From assembly GCA_035685165.1 (NCBI GenBank), contig DASRBI010000008.1:434001-498000 (forward strand): a DNA stretch of 64,000 bases. Direction: 5' to 3'. This document shows positions 49,304 through 58,637 of this stretch, piece after piece. The DNA is from DATFDN01 sp035685165. GTDB lineage: Bacteria > Pseudomonadota > Alphaproteobacteria > Acetobacterales > Acetobacteraceae. How positions within the stretch are numbered: the first letter of the stretch is position 1; every line of letters begins with the position of its first letter. Made by a program: the position numbers and the translations under genes. The notes under the pieces are model-generated. The model did no database searches. It saw only the letters and a list, made by a program, of their open reading frames with translations, and was not told where the DNA came from.

Positions 49304-49779
49304 GCTCGTTGGGTGACGATCCCTCAATGGAGGACATCCTGGCTTCGATCCGCCGTATCCTGAACGAAGAAGACGCGCCGCAATCGCAGCCGGAGTCTGA
49401 GCCAGAGGCCAAGGCCGCCCCGCCGGCTCCGGCCGACGACGGCGACGCTTTGCTGCTCGACTCTTCGATGATGATTTCGCCCGCCGCGCCGGCGCCCGAG
49501 GCGCAGCCCGCGGCTCCGGCCGCGCCATCGCCCGATAGCGAGCCCTTGGTCGGGCCGGAGACGGCGCGCGCGGCGGCCGCCTCGGTCTCCGACCTCGTGC
49601 GCCGGCTTGCCGCAGGGCGCAGCACGCAGACGCACAGCGGCGGCCCGACGATCGAGGACTTGGTGCGCGCCGAGTTGCGCCCGATCCTGAAGGAGTGGCT
49701 GGAGGCGCATCTGCCGCAGCTCGTCGAGCGGCTGGTGCGGGCCGAGATCGAGCGCGTGGTCGGCCGCGCCGTTCCGTAG
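49300..49779 (+). CDS. popZ: PopZ-like pole-organising protein, DUF2497 (159 aa)
   Basis: A scaffold that gathers at the cell pole and anchors chromosome partition proteins in alphaproteobacteria. The N-terminal helix DDPSMEDILASIRRILNEED and the C-terminal helices (IEDLVRAELRPILKEWLEAH, LPQLVERLVRAEIERVVG) are the conserved oligomerisation and binding regions. Between them is a long Pro, Ala, Glu-rich spacer, as expected for this protein. The start overlaps the tolC stop, and valS follows within 50 bases. Confidence 0.9.
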   Translation: MSSLGDDPSMEDILASIRRILNEEDAPQSQPESEPEAKAAPPAPADDGDALLLDSSMMISPAAPAPEAQPAAPAAPSPDSEPLVGPETARAAAASVSDLVRRLAAGRSTQTHSGGPTIEDLVRAELRPILKEWLEAHLPQLVERLVRAEIERVVGRAVP

Positions 49780-49825
49780 GGTCCGAGCGGCACCGGCGGG
49801 ACTTGACCGCGCGCCGGGCGCCACG

Positions 49826-52537
49826 TTGAACGAACAAATGCTGCAAAAAGCCTTCGATCCGGCCGAGATTGAGCCCCGCCTCTATGCCGGCTGGGAGGAA
49901 TCCGGCGCGTTCGCCTGCGATCCCACCTCGTCCGCCCGACCATTCACCATCATGATCCCGCCGCCGAACGTCACCGGCAGCCTGCATATGGGGCATGCCC
50001 TGACGTTCACGATCCAGGACGTGCTCATCCGCTGGCGTCGGATGCAGGGGCGGGACGCGCTGTGGCAGCCCGGCACCGATCACGCCGGCATCGCCACGCA
50101 AATGGTGGTCGAGCGGCTCTTAGCCGAGCAGGGCAACATGGACCGCCGCGCAATGGGCCGCGAGGCGTTCGTCGCGCGCGTGTGGCAGTGGAAGCACGAA
50201 TCGGGCGGCACCATCACCCGCCAGCTGCGCCGTCTCGGCGCCTCGCTCGACTGGCCGCGCGAGCGGTTCACCATGGACGCGGGGCTGTCGGCGGCGGTGC
50301 GGACGGTGTTCGTCACGCTGTACGAACAGGGGCTGATCTACCGCGATCGGCGGCTGGTGAACTGGGATCCGAAGCTGCTGACGGCGATCTCCGACCTCGA
50401 GGTGGAGAACCGCGAGGTGAGAGGCAGCCTCTGGCATATCCGTTATCCGCTGGAGGGACGGCCGGGCGACTTCATCACGGTCGCAACCACGCGTCCCGAA
50501 ACGCTGCTCGGCGACACCGCGGTCGCGGTGCATCCCGACGATCCGCGCTGGCAGCACCTGATCGGTGGCACCGCGATCCTGCCGCTCGTCGGGCGACGGC
50601 TGCCGATCATCGCCGACGAATCCTCTGATCCGGAGAAGGGCTCGGGCGCGGTCAAGATCACGCCGGCGCACGACTTCAACGATTTCGCGGTGGGTCAACG
50701 GCACGGGCTGCCGATGCCGAGCGTGCTCGATGCCGAGGCGCGGGTCACCCTGGATGAGATCGGAGATGCCATAGCGTTCGTGAACGGCGTGGCGGACCCG
50801 GATTTCACGCGCAAGCTGCAAGGTCAGGACCGGTTCGCCGCGCGCAAGGCGATCGTGGCCGAGCTCGACCGGCTGGGACTGCTCGAAAAGACTGAGGCGC
50901 ATGTGCATCAGGTGCCGCACGGGGACCGCGGCGGCGTGCCGATCGAGCCGCGGCTGACGACGCAATGGTATTGCAACGCCAGTGTGCTCGCGCAGCCGGC
51001 CATTCAGGCGGTGGAGCAGGGGCGGATGCGGTTCGTCCCGAAGCAGTGGGAAAACACGTTTTTCGCCTGGATGCGCGACATCCAGCCTTGGTGCATCAGC
51101 CGCCAGCTCTGGTGGGGGCACCGCATCCCGGCCTGGTACGCGCCAGACGGCAGCGTGTTCGTAGCGATGAGCGAGGAAGCAGCGCGCGCGCAGGCGCGGG
51201 CGAAGTTCGGCGGTGAGGTCGCACTCAGCCAGGACGAGGACGTGCTCGACACCTGGTTCAGCTCGGCGCTCTGGCCGTTCTCCACGCTTGGCTGGCCGGA
51301 ACAGACGCCGGAACTCGCGCGCTACTATCCGAGCGACGTTTTGGTGACGGGGTTCGACATCATCTTCTTCTGGGTCGCCCGGATGATGATGATGGGCCTG
51401 CATTTCATGGGCGAGGTGCCCTTCCGCGACATCTACATCCACGGCCTGGTGCGCGACGAGCGCGGGCAGAAAATGTCGAAGTCCAAGGGGAACATCATCG
51501 ACCCGCTGGAGCTTATCGAGCGTTATGGCGCCGATGCGCTGCGGTTCACCATCTGCGCGCTGACCGGCCCGGGGCGCGACGTGAAGCTTGGGACGAAGCA
51601 GGTGGAAAGCCACCGCAGCTTCGTCACCAAGCTGTGGAACGCCGCGCGGTTTTGCGAGATGAACGGTATCCGCCCCGACCCGGCATTCGATCCGGCTGCC
51701 GCGCGCTTGCCGCTTGCTCGCTGGATACTGGACGGCGCCAACCGCGCAATCGCCGAGGCGAATTCGGCGCTAGAGGCGTACCGCATGGACGAGTATGCGG
51801 GTGCGCTCTATCGCTTCACCTGGAACAGCTTCTGCGACTGGTTCCTGGAGTTCGCCAAGCCGGCGCTCGCCGATGCCGACGGCGCGCTCGCCGCCGAGAT
51901 ACGCGGGGCGGCGGCGCATGTGCTCGGTACCTTGCTGCGTCTTCTGCACCCGGCAATCCCGTTCGTGACCGAGGAACTGTGGGACAGGTTCGGCTACGGC
52001 CCGGCGAACAGCCTGATCCGCGCGCCCTGGCCCGAGCCGGTCGCGGTGGAGGGCGCGGAGGAGGCGCGGGCGGAGCTAGACTGGGTGGTGCGGCTGATCG
52101 CCGGGGTGCGGGCCATGCGGTCGGAGGTGAATGTCCCGCCTGCCGTGCTCGCGCCGATCCTGCTGCGCGACGCGGCTCCCGCCTCGCTCGCCCGCGCCGA
52201 GCGATGGGGCGAGGCGATACGGCGGCTGGCACGGGCCTCCGAGATCGCCCCGCTCGTCGGCCCGATGCCCGCGGGCTCGGCGCAGATCGTGATCGACGAG
52301 GCAACCGCCGTGATCCCGCTCGCCGGGTTGATCGACCTCGCCGCCGAGCGCGCGCGGCTCGAGAAGGAGCGGGCGAAGGCAGAAGCCGAGGCGCGGAAGA
52401 TCGAGGCGAAGCTCGCCAATGCCGATTTCACCCGCCGCGCCCCCGAGGAGGTGGTCGAGGAGAACCGGGACCGCCTCAGCGCGGGTCGGGCGGAGATGGC
52501 GAGGCTCGAGGCCGCGCTGGCGCGCCTTGCGGGGTAG
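49826..52537 (+). CDS. valS: Valyl-tRNA synthetase (903 aa)
   Basis: Charges tRNA-Val. The class I HIGH motif appears as HMGHALTFT after PPPNVTGSL, and the KMSKS motif is KMSKSKGN near residue 550. The editing domain (GDTAVAVHPDD, GSGAVKITPAHDFND) and the anticodon-binding region are present, and the protein ends in a coiled coil (AAERARLEKERAKAEAEARK), the usual ValS tail. The start is taken as TTG at 49826, with the family-typical segments soon after. Confidence 0.95.
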   Translation: MNEQMLQKAFDPAEIEPRLYAGWEESGAFACDPTSSARPFTIMIPPPNVTGSLHMGHALTFTIQDVLIRWRRMQGRDALWQPGTDHAGIATQMVVERLLAEQGNMDRRAMGREAFVARVWQWKHESGGTITRQLRRLGASLDWPRERFTMDAGLSAAVRTVFVTLYEQGLIYRDRRLVNWDPKLLTAISDLEVENREVRGSLWHIRYPLEGRPGDFITVATTRPETLLGDTAVAVHPDDPRWQHLIGGTAILPLVGRRLPIIADESSDPEKGSGAVKITPAHDFNDFAVGQRHGLPMPSVLDAEARVTLDEIGDAIAFVNGVADPDFTRKLQGQDRFAARKAIVAELDRLGLLEKTEAHVHQVPHGDRGGVPIEPRLTTQWYCNASVLAQPAIQAVEQGRMRFVPKQWENTFFAWMRDIQPWCISRQLWWGHRIPAWYAPDGSVFVAMSEEAARAQARAKFGGEVALSQDEDVLDTWFSSALWPFSTLGWPEQTPELARYYPSDVLVTGFDIIFFWVARMMMMGLHFMGEVPFRDIYIHGLVRDERGQKMSKSKGNIIDPLELIERYGADALRFTICALTGPGRDVKLGTKQVESHRSFVTKLWNAARFCEMNGIRPDPAFDPAAARLPLARWILDGANRAIAEANSALEAYRMDEYAGALYRFTWNSFCDWFLEFAKPALADADGALAAEIRGAAAHVLGTLLRLLHPAIPFVTEELWDRFGYGPANSLIRAPWPEPVAVEGAEEARAELDWVVRLIAGVRAMRSEVNVPPAVLAPILLRDAAPASLARAERWGEAIRRLARASEIAPLVGPMPAGSAQIVIDEATAVIPLAGLIDLAAERARLEKERAKAEAEARKIEAKLANADFTRRAPEEVVEENRDRLSAGRAEMARLEAALARLAG

Positions 52538-52620
52538 CTCGTTGGACATGACCTGATTGCAAGCTGGCTGCAAACCACGCTAAGGAGGAACGGTCCAGCG
52601 GCGCGGGAAGGTCGGCGGAA

Positions 52621-53532
52621 ATGCGTTTGCTCAAGGGTTTATTCGTCGCCGCCCTGGCGGCATTGTCCGTCCCGCCTGCGGCGCACGCCGGGATCGGCGG
52701 CTTCAGCAGCGGGAGCAGCGTCAACGGCGACGGGCCGACTCTCGACGTGACGGTGACCACCATCAACGCGAGTTTCGTGAACTTCACCAGCGCACCGACC
52801 AGTCCCAGCGATCCCTCGAACTGGGTGCTGAGTGGGGCCGCGGCATGGCCAGGCTATACGTTCGTCGATACGGCGCAGGCGGGGGTGCAGCCGATCAGCG
52901 CCAGCGATTTCACGATCGTCCAATACAATCCGTGGGTCGTGAACCAGTACACCAACCCGGCGCCCGGAACGAACTATGCCGTCGGGCTTAACGGCTCCCA
53001 TCATAGCCGCAATGTGATCAACCAGAATGCCGGCGGGGCCGACTTCGTGCTCAGCTACACGCCGACCGCCGGGTCGAACGATCCGACCACGGTGAACTTC
53101 CTGCAAGCCTACGTGCAAAGCGTCAATGGCGGCGCCTTCACGTCGGGAACCATCGATACATGCTCCGCAGCGAGCCCCTATTACAACAAGTTCTGCGTCT
53201 CCGGCACCGACCACAACGGCAATTTCGGGGTGCCGCTCAACGCCAGCGGCAGCGAAGCCTGGATGCTGGACATCCCCTACCGCTGCAGCATCTGGCCGGC
53301 CGGCGGCGCGAATGCCGGCTGCCCCGCTGCGGGATCGGTTCTCACCAGCGAGACGGAATATTTCATCACTTTGATCGAATCCGATTCATCCAGCGGCGCC
53401 GTTCTCTATGGCGGCATCGAATGGGGCTACAACTTGGTCTTCGCGCCGCACAACGTGCCGGAACCCTCCACCCTTCCGTTACTCGGACCGCCGCTCGCAC
53501 TTCTCCTGCTGCGCCGTCGCCATCGGGCGTAA
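52621..53532 (+). CDS. PEP-CTERM-anchored secreted protein (303 aa)
   Basis: An exported protein with a signal peptide (RLLKGLFVAALAALSVPPAA, cut near AHA) and a PEP-CTERM tail: VPEPSTLPLLGPPLALLLLR followed by RRHRA. That tail is the recognition signal of exosortases, so it is a likely substrate of the XrtA at 23967. The body is rich in Ser, Thr, Asn and Gly and contains a pair of Cys (DTCSAASPYYNKFC), as in many secreted beta-rich proteins; no known enzyme domain is seen. AAGGAGG precedes the start. It stands alone between valS and a convergent reductase. Confidence 0.88.
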   Translation: MRLLKGLFVAALAALSVPPAAHAGIGGFSSGSSVNGDGPTLDVTVTTINASFVNFTSAPTSPSDPSNWVLSGAAAWPGYTFVDTAQAGVQPISASDFTIVQYNPWVVNQYTNPAPGTNYAVGLNGSHHSRNVINQNAGGADFVLSYTPTAGSNDPTTVNFLQAYVQSVNGGAFTSGTIDTCSAASPYYNKFCVSGTDHNGNFGVPLNASGSEAWMLDIPYRCSIWPAGGANAGCPAAGSVLTSETEYFITLIESDSSSGAVLYGGIEWGYNLVFAPHNVPEPSTLPLLGPPLALLLLRRRHRA

Positions 53533-53653
53533 TCCGGCGCCGACCGGGCCCCCTGCCCGCTTCGTTCATCCGAACCCGGACGCACCGCTTGCGTTCCGGT
53601 GGCGGATGAAACCTGCGCCGGGATGTTCCGGCGAGGAGAGGCTGCCCCAAACC

Positions 53654-54715
53654 TCAATTCAGCCGCAAGTCGACAATATGCTTCGGATCGGGCTTTAGCT
53701 CGCCGCGTTCTACGCGCTTCACGATGTCGGTCAGCGCGGCGTTTGCCGGGGCCGATAGCCCCGCCCTCTCGGCCTGTTTCACCACATAGCCGTTCAGATA
53801 CTCGATCTCGGTCCGCCGCCCCTTCATCATGTCCTGTCCCATCGACGGCCGGTGCTCGCCGCCGCCCTTGCGGACCTCGCTCAGCCGGCGATCGTCATAG
53901 GCGCGCGCCGCCTCGGGATCGCCCTCGCCCGCGCGCGCGATCACCTCGGGGTCCATGTGCAGGATCTCCTCCAGGGAATAACCCAGCGCCTGGCCGGTTC
54001 GGATCGCCTCCGAGCCGAGCCGCGCGGAGAAGCGGCGCAGCGCGTCGTTCGCTAGCACTTCGCGGCTGATGAGCCCGGTGCAGGCCGAAATCCCGTTGCC
54101 CATCGCGTTCGTCACCAGCTTCGACCAGCGTTCGCCCCAAAGATTCGTGGTCACCATCGCGCCATCGGCGGTATCGACCAGCCGGCACACCTCCTTGGCG
54201 CGGTCGGTGATCCGCCCATGCACCTCGCCCGTGCGATACACCACGTGTCCCTTGCCGCGGCTCTTGCCCGCCGCGCGGCGCACATGGCCCGGCTCGCACA
54301 AATCCACCGTAATCGAGCTCGCGATGCAGCCGAGCGTGCGACCCCAGCCGACCACCGAGGCGATGGTTTCCTCGTTCATGCAGTTCTGCAAGGAGACCAC
54401 GAACCCGTTGGGACCGAGATACTGCGCGATCATGCGCGTGGCCCACTCGGTGTCATAGGATTTCACGCACACGAAGGCGATATCGATCGGCCGCTCCTTC
54501 GCCAGCCCCTGCACGTCGGTCAGGTGCAGCGCCCGCACCTTTACGGTGAACTCCTCGCCGGTCAGGTGCGAGATGCGGAGCCCCTTTTCGCGCATCGCTT
54601 CGACATGAGCGGGCCACGGGTCGATGAAGATCACCTCCTCGCCCGCCTGCGCCATGTGCGCGCCGGTGTATCCACCGACGGCGCCCGTTCCCATGATGGC
54701 GATGCGTGGTTTCAT
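53654..54715 (-). CDS. PanE/ApbA-type 2-dehydropantoate 2-reductase family protein (353 aa)
   Basis: An NADPH-dependent ketopantoate reductase-like enzyme. The cofactor motif is IAIMGTGAVGGYTGAHMA, and the catalytic-type lysine and helices follow in WSKLVTNAMGNGISACTGL. Family members make pantoate for CoA or reduce other 2-keto acids; paralogues in degradative gene sets are common, so panE is not claimed. The start at 54715 (MKPRIAIMG) is typical; an upstream ATG adds 20 non-family residues. It is downstream of the hotdog protein gene with a 230-base gap. Confidence 0.85.
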   Translation of the reverse strand: MKPRIAIMGTGAVGGYTGAHMAQAGEEVIFIDPWPAHVEAMREKGLRISHLTGEEFTVKVRALHLTDVQGLAKERPIDIAFVCVKSYDTEWATRMIAQYLGPNGFVVSLQNCMNEETIASVVGWGRTLGCIASSITVDLCEPGHVRRAAGKSRGKGHVVYRTGEVHGRITDRAKEVCRLVDTADGAMVTTNLWGERWSKLVTNAMGNGISACTGLISREVLANDALRRFSARLGSEAIRTGQALGYSLEEILHMDPEVIARAGEGDPEAARAYDDRRLSEVRKGGGEHRPSMGQDMMKGRRTEIEYLNGYVVKQAERAGLSAPANAALTDIVKRVERGELKPDPKHIVDLRLN

Positions 54716-54945
54716 CGTCGCTTCCCCCGTGCTCTGTGCGCGGGACATGAAGCGGCGCGCCTTCCCGCGGGTCAAGCCATGGGCGCGGGGCTCAGTTCTC
54801 CGCGACGGCCTTCGGCGGCAACGGCTGGTGCCGTGCCGGGTAGAGGCGCACCTCGTCCTGCGTGCTGCGGATCAAGACGACGATCAGCGCCAGCGCCGCC
54901 ACCTGGCTTTGGCGCTGCCGTCCCGCCGAGGTTTGACGAGGGGCG

Positions 54946-55740
54946 TCAGCCGAGCTGGCGCGGGCGGTAGATCGCGACATGATGAATACGGGCGACCGGG
55001 CGGGCGCCGTTCGCGAACGTGAGCACGTCGAGCTCCACGAAGCGATGGCCCTTGCGTTCGTAATTGGCCGTGACGCTCGCCCACGCGCCGATCTCGTCGC
55101 CGACGCGCGCGAGGCCGAGATGGCGCACAGTGCTGCCGACGTGCATCCATGGCCCCAGCACGACATTGTGCCCGAGCACCCAGTTGCCGGTGCGGAGAAT
55201 CATGCCCGGGTGCGCCAGACCCTCGGTTGCATACAGCGGGTCGGTCTCGCGCACGTCGCCTAGATAATCGTCGTTGAAGCCGGCCGTGAGCGCCAACGGC
55301 CGCATGGCAAGCAGGGTGCCCACCGCAAGCGAAGCCTCGCCGGCCGGTGGCCGCGCCTCTGGCGCGGGTGGCGGTGGCGGTTCGCCCATCGGTAGCGCCG
55401 CCTCGGCGGCATCTGGCAGCGATGCGAGTCCGGTCGCGCAGGTGAGCCCGCCGCTCTGCACCTTCAGCTCCAGCCCGTTCCCCTGCGGGAACGCCGTCAC
55501 CACCACCTCGTTGCCGTCATAGACGGGCTTCGCCAGCCGGATCTCCGCCATCCCGCGTTCTAGCCACTCGCGGCCCCATGCCTCCACCGCCGGATGGATC
55601 ATGTAGGCGTACACATCCACGCCCGGAACCAGCCCGCCGGTGAAGCCGAAGCGTTTGGCCACGGCGTCGTCGTGGATCTTGTTCTCGCTTTCCTTGGCCG
55701 TATTGTAGGCCAGCACGCGATAGAGGGCGCCCATGCTCAT
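54946..55740 (-). CDS. MaoC-like hotdog-fold protein (264 aa)
   Basis: A probable acyl-CoA hydratase-like or thioesterase-like protein. The N-terminal hotdog half has AKRFGFTGGLVPGVDVYAYM, and the second half has GLAHPGMILRTGNWVLGHNV and the strand HRFVELDVLTFANG. These resemble MaoC-type domains, but the classical Asp-His dyad is not clear, so activity is unproven. A proline-rich linker near residue 140 joins the halves. It is coupled by ATGA to the upstream Lrp-like gene. Confidence 0.7.
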   Translation of the reverse strand: MSMGALYRVLAYNTAKESENKIHDDAVAKRFGFTGGLVPGVDVYAYMIHPAVEAWGREWLERGMAEIRLAKPVYDGNEVVVTAFPQGNGLELKVQSGGLTCATGLASLPDAAEAALPMGEPPPPPAPEARPPAGEASLAVGTLLAMRPLALTAGFNDDYLGDVRETDPLYATEGLAHPGMILRTGNWVLGHNVVLGPWMHVGSTVRHLGLARVGDEIGAWASVTANYERKGHRFVELDVLTFANGARPVARIHHVAIYRPRQLG

Positions 55741-55991
55741 CTGCCTCCGGCGGTGAACGCATTGAACGTGATCAGCGTGTAAGTATCCTTCACGCCGGGG
55801 ATCTTCTGCAGCCGCTCGGTCACGAACAGACCGATGTCCTGCTCGGGCGCGAGATAGAACTTGCCCAAGAGATCGTACTGACCGGAGGTGGAGTAGACTT
55901 CCGACATCTCTTCGATCTCGTCAGCGGCCTGCTGGGCCACGCGGTAGGACATGCCCATCTCGCACTTGATCATCACGAAGATCGCCCGCAT
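55737..55991 (-). CDS. Stand-alone Lrp/AsnC ligand-binding domain (84 aa)
   Basis: Only the RAM (ligand-binding) half of an Lrp/AsnC regulator, without a DNA-binding helix-turn-helix. The pattern AIFVMIKCEMGMSYRVAQQA, then EVYSTSGQYDLLGKFYL and LQKIPGVKDTYTLITFNAF, is complete for the domain. Such proteins can form octamers that bind amino acids or modulate full-length Lrp proteins. It overlaps the hotdog gene start by ATGA and is divergent from the TPP enzyme gene at 56127. Confidence 0.88.
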   Translation of the reverse strand: MRAIFVMIKCEMGMSYRVAQQAADEIEEMSEVYSTSGQYDLLGKFYLAPEQDIGLFVTERLQKIPGVKDTYTLITFNAFTAGGR

Positions 55992-56067
55992 CGCCCCGCT
56001 CCGGCTCACTGCTCGCGTCATAATCAAAGCAGGAATTGCCGCCCCTGTCTGCCCGCAGGCTCAGGAC

Positions 56068-56101
56068 GTGACATATTGGCTGTCGTATCTATACGTAGCC
56101 A
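56068..56101 (+). promoter_or_regulatory. Promoter with overlapping palindrome before the TPP enzyme
   Basis: GTGACA (56068-56073), 16 bases and TATACG (56090-56095) form a plausible promoter. The -10 box lies in CGTAT CT ATACG (56084-56095), which is framed by TGGCT (56077) and AGCCA (to 56101). The palindrome is a candidate operator in the divergent gap. Confidence 0.45.
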
Positions 56102-56126
56102 GCACAAAGGGGCCAAGGAGGCCGGG

Positions 56127-57860
56127 ATGGCGGAGACGCGGGCGCGGAAGGCGCGGGGCAGCGGACGCATGGGCGGACGGATTCTTGCCGACGCGCTGGT
56201 GGCCCAAGGGATCGACCATGTGTTCTCGGTTCCGGGCGAAAGCTTCCTCGCGGTGCTCGACGGGTTCCACGACGTGCGCCAGCGCCTCAAGCTCGTCACC
56301 TGCCGTTTCGAGGCGGGGGCGACGAACATGGCAGAGGCGTTCGGCAAGCTGCGCGGCCGGCCGGCCGCTGCCTTCGTCACCCGCGGCCCTGGCGCCTGCC
56401 ACGGCGCCATCGGCGTGCACACGGCGATGCAGGACAGCACGCCGCTTCTTCTCTTCGTTGGCCAGATCCCGCTGGAACATGCGGGGCGCGAGGCGTTCCA
56501 AGAGATCGACTACCGCCGGATGTTCGGCTCCTTATGCAAATGGGTGGTGCAGATTGACCAGGCGCACCGCATCCCGGAGATCGTCGCCCACGCGGTGGAT
56601 GTCGCCACGTCAGGGCGCCCCGGCCCGGTAGTGGTCGCGCTCTCGGAGGAGATGCAGCGCGACCTGGCCGAGGTCGCGGATATCCCGCGCGCGCCGGTCG
56701 TGCCCGCTTACCCCGCGCCGGCCGCGATCGAGCAGATGATGTCGATGCTCGCCCGCGCGCGCCGCCCGCTCGCCGTGGTCGGCGGTTCCTGCTGGAACGA
56801 GGCCGGGCGGCGCGCGCTCCGCGACTTCCTGCACGGCCACGACATCCCCGTCGCGGTCGGCTTCCGCCGGCAGGCGGTGTACGACAATTCGCTCGAAACG
56901 TTCGTGGGCGACCTCGGCGTCGGCGCCGATCCGGCGCTGCTCGCGCGCGTCAAGGACGCCGACCTGATCCTCGCCATCGGCTCGCGCCTCGGCGATGCGG
57001 TGAGCCAGGGCTACACGCTGTTTCAGGCGACCGGCGGCACGCCGATCATCCAGGTGCACCCCGACCCCGCCGAGATCGGCCGCGTGTTCCGCCCCGCGCT
57101 CGGCATCGTCGCCGACCTCAACGAATTCGCCCAAGCCGCCGCCGCCTCCGAGCCGGTCTATGCCTCATGGGACGGCTGGCGCGGCCAGTTGCGCGCCCTG
57201 CGCGAGGCGGGGCGCGAGCCGCCGGACTATCCCGGTCCGCTCAATCTCGGACAGGTGATGCGGAGCCTGGAGGAGCTTTTGGCGCGCGATGCGATCGTCA
57301 CCACGGATGCCGGCAATTTCGCCGGCTGGGCGACGCGCTTCATCAACTTCCGCGAACACCAGCGTTACATCGGACCGACCAGCGGTGCTATGGGCTACAG
57401 CGTGCCGGCTGCGATCGGCGCCAAGATCGCCTTCCCTGAGCGGATGGTGGTTTCGCTCGTCGGCGACGGCGGTTTCCTGATGACGGGGCAGGAGATCGCG
57501 ACCGCCTTTCATCACGGCGTGGCGCCAATCGTGCTCGTGTTCAACAACGCGATGTACGGCACGATCCGGATGCACCAGGAGCGCGATTTTCCCGGCCGTG
57601 TCTCCGGCACCGCGCTCACCAACCCCGACTTCGTCCGCTTCATCGAAGCCTTCGGCGGTCACGGTGAAACCGTGCGCGCGACGGCGGCGTTCGCCCCCGC
57701 GTTCCGCCGCGCCGCGGCGAGCGGCAAACCCGCGGTGATCGAGCTCAGGGTCAACCCCGACCAGATCACCACGCGCACGACGATCACCGCGCTACGGGCG
57801 AGGAAGCCCACCATCCCCGCCGCAGCGCCACTCGCCCGGGCGAAGTCTCGCAGGCGATGA
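56127..57860 (+). CDS. Thiamine-pyrophosphate enzyme, acetolactate-synthase-like (577 aa)
   Basis: A second three-domain TPP enzyme. The activating glutamate is E62 in TCRFEAGATNMAEAFGK, in place of the usual His-Glu. The first domain has VFSVPGESFLAVLDG, and the Mg-TPP motif is GDGGFLMTGQEIATA with VLVFNNAMYGTIRMHQE. The family includes acetolactate synthase and many decarboxylases; no regulatory small subunit is adjacent, so a catabolic role is more likely. The ATG at 56127 follows AGGAGG-like bases. It has no plus-strand partner gene. Confidence 0.87.
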   Translation: MAETRARKARGSGRMGGRILADALVAQGIDHVFSVPGESFLAVLDGFHDVRQRLKLVTCRFEAGATNMAEAFGKLRGRPAAAFVTRGPGACHGAIGVHTAMQDSTPLLLFVGQIPLEHAGREAFQEIDYRRMFGSLCKWVVQIDQAHRIPEIVAHAVDVATSGRPGPVVVALSEEMQRDLAEVADIPRAPVVPAYPAPAAIEQMMSMLARARRPLAVVGGSCWNEAGRRALRDFLHGHDIPVAVGFRRQAVYDNSLETFVGDLGVGADPALLARVKDADLILAIGSRLGDAVSQGYTLFQATGGTPIIQVHPDPAEIGRVFRPALGIVADLNEFAQAAAASEPVYASWDGWRGQLRALREAGREPPDYPGPLNLGQVMRSLEELLARDAIVTTDAGNFAGWATRFINFREHQRYIGPTSGAMGYSVPAAIGAKIAFPERMVVSLVGDGGFLMTGQEIATAFHHGVAPIVLVFNNAMYGTIRMHQERDFPGRVSGTALTNPDFVRFIEAFGGHGETVRATAAFAPAFRRAAASGKPAVIELRVNPDQITTRTTITALRARKPTIPAAAPLARAKSRRR

Positions 57861-58637
57861 AGTCTAGCTGTGAATGGCCCATGGCTTCGGTCGAAGACAC
57901 TGGTAGCGATTCGTTCGGAGCTGCGCCGGCCGAAAGCGCCGTTGATACTGGGTCGCCGGAAAATTCGGCCGGCTGAGGCGTCATTCGGACGCAGTTTCCG
58001 TGTCCAGGTTGTGCAGAGACGGTTATCACCTGGCAGTGCCCGCCTTTGAGGCAGGTCAGGCGGCTGACTTGAGATCTTGTCCCACCGCGTGCGGTAGGAG
58101 CGGCACCTCCGCGCCGTCCCTCAGCGCAGCCAGTTTGGGCACGCGCGGACGGAGCCGCTCGGCGCCGCTGCGCCTTTGCGTCGATGCCGGATCGTGTTCG
58201 CACGGCCGCGGAGCGTCGCCCTGCACCAACCCGATCCTGGGCGGAATCTGCATGCTCAGGTCCAGGATGGCCTCGTCCTCCGTTGAGACAACACATTGTA
58301 GATTCGGTCCCTTGTGGCCGCTGGCATAGTGGCCATGGGCATGAAGCTAGCTTGCCGAGTCTCGAGTACCGCAGGTCAGCCACGACCTGCCGGCACTCCA
58401 GCGGCGGCAGTCGTCCCTGGACAAGCCCGCCGTCCCGGGTCATACCCGGCTAGCTTCCCCGGACCTTTCTGCTTCGGGCCGAGACCGCGCTGGCCGACAT
58501 CCCGGCGCTGGCCCCGACCGAAGGGACGGCCCTCGCCCCCGAGAAGGGGACGGAATCCGCCTAACGGCGGGGAAGCCGCGCAGGGGCGGCCAATCGCCAA
58601 CCCACGCTGATCTGCCCAAAAAGAAGGAGAACTCCCG
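57861..58637. other. 777-base stretch with no convincing gene
   Basis: This is the longest non-coding gap of the window. Base composition is less GC-biased than around it and stop codons are frequent. On the minus strand an 85-codon open stretch (about 58060-58345) reads in places like protein (GHKGPNLQCVVSTEDEAILD) but has a stop just upstream and no ribosome site. It may be a decayed gene. The last 80 bases should hold the rpsO promoter and ribosome site (AAGGAG before 58638). Confidence 0.5.

Noticed and set aside
52538..52620. Sigma-54 promoter before the PEP-CTERM gene
   Set aside because: Candidate GG and GC pairs (TTGGACA...TTGCA, CTGGCTG...ACGC) have spacings of 15 and 13 bases, not the required 12.
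54776..54945. Short minus-strand ORF behind the hotdog gene (AALALIVVLIRS segment)
   Set aside because: It has a weak GTG start, no ribosome site and no recognisable product.
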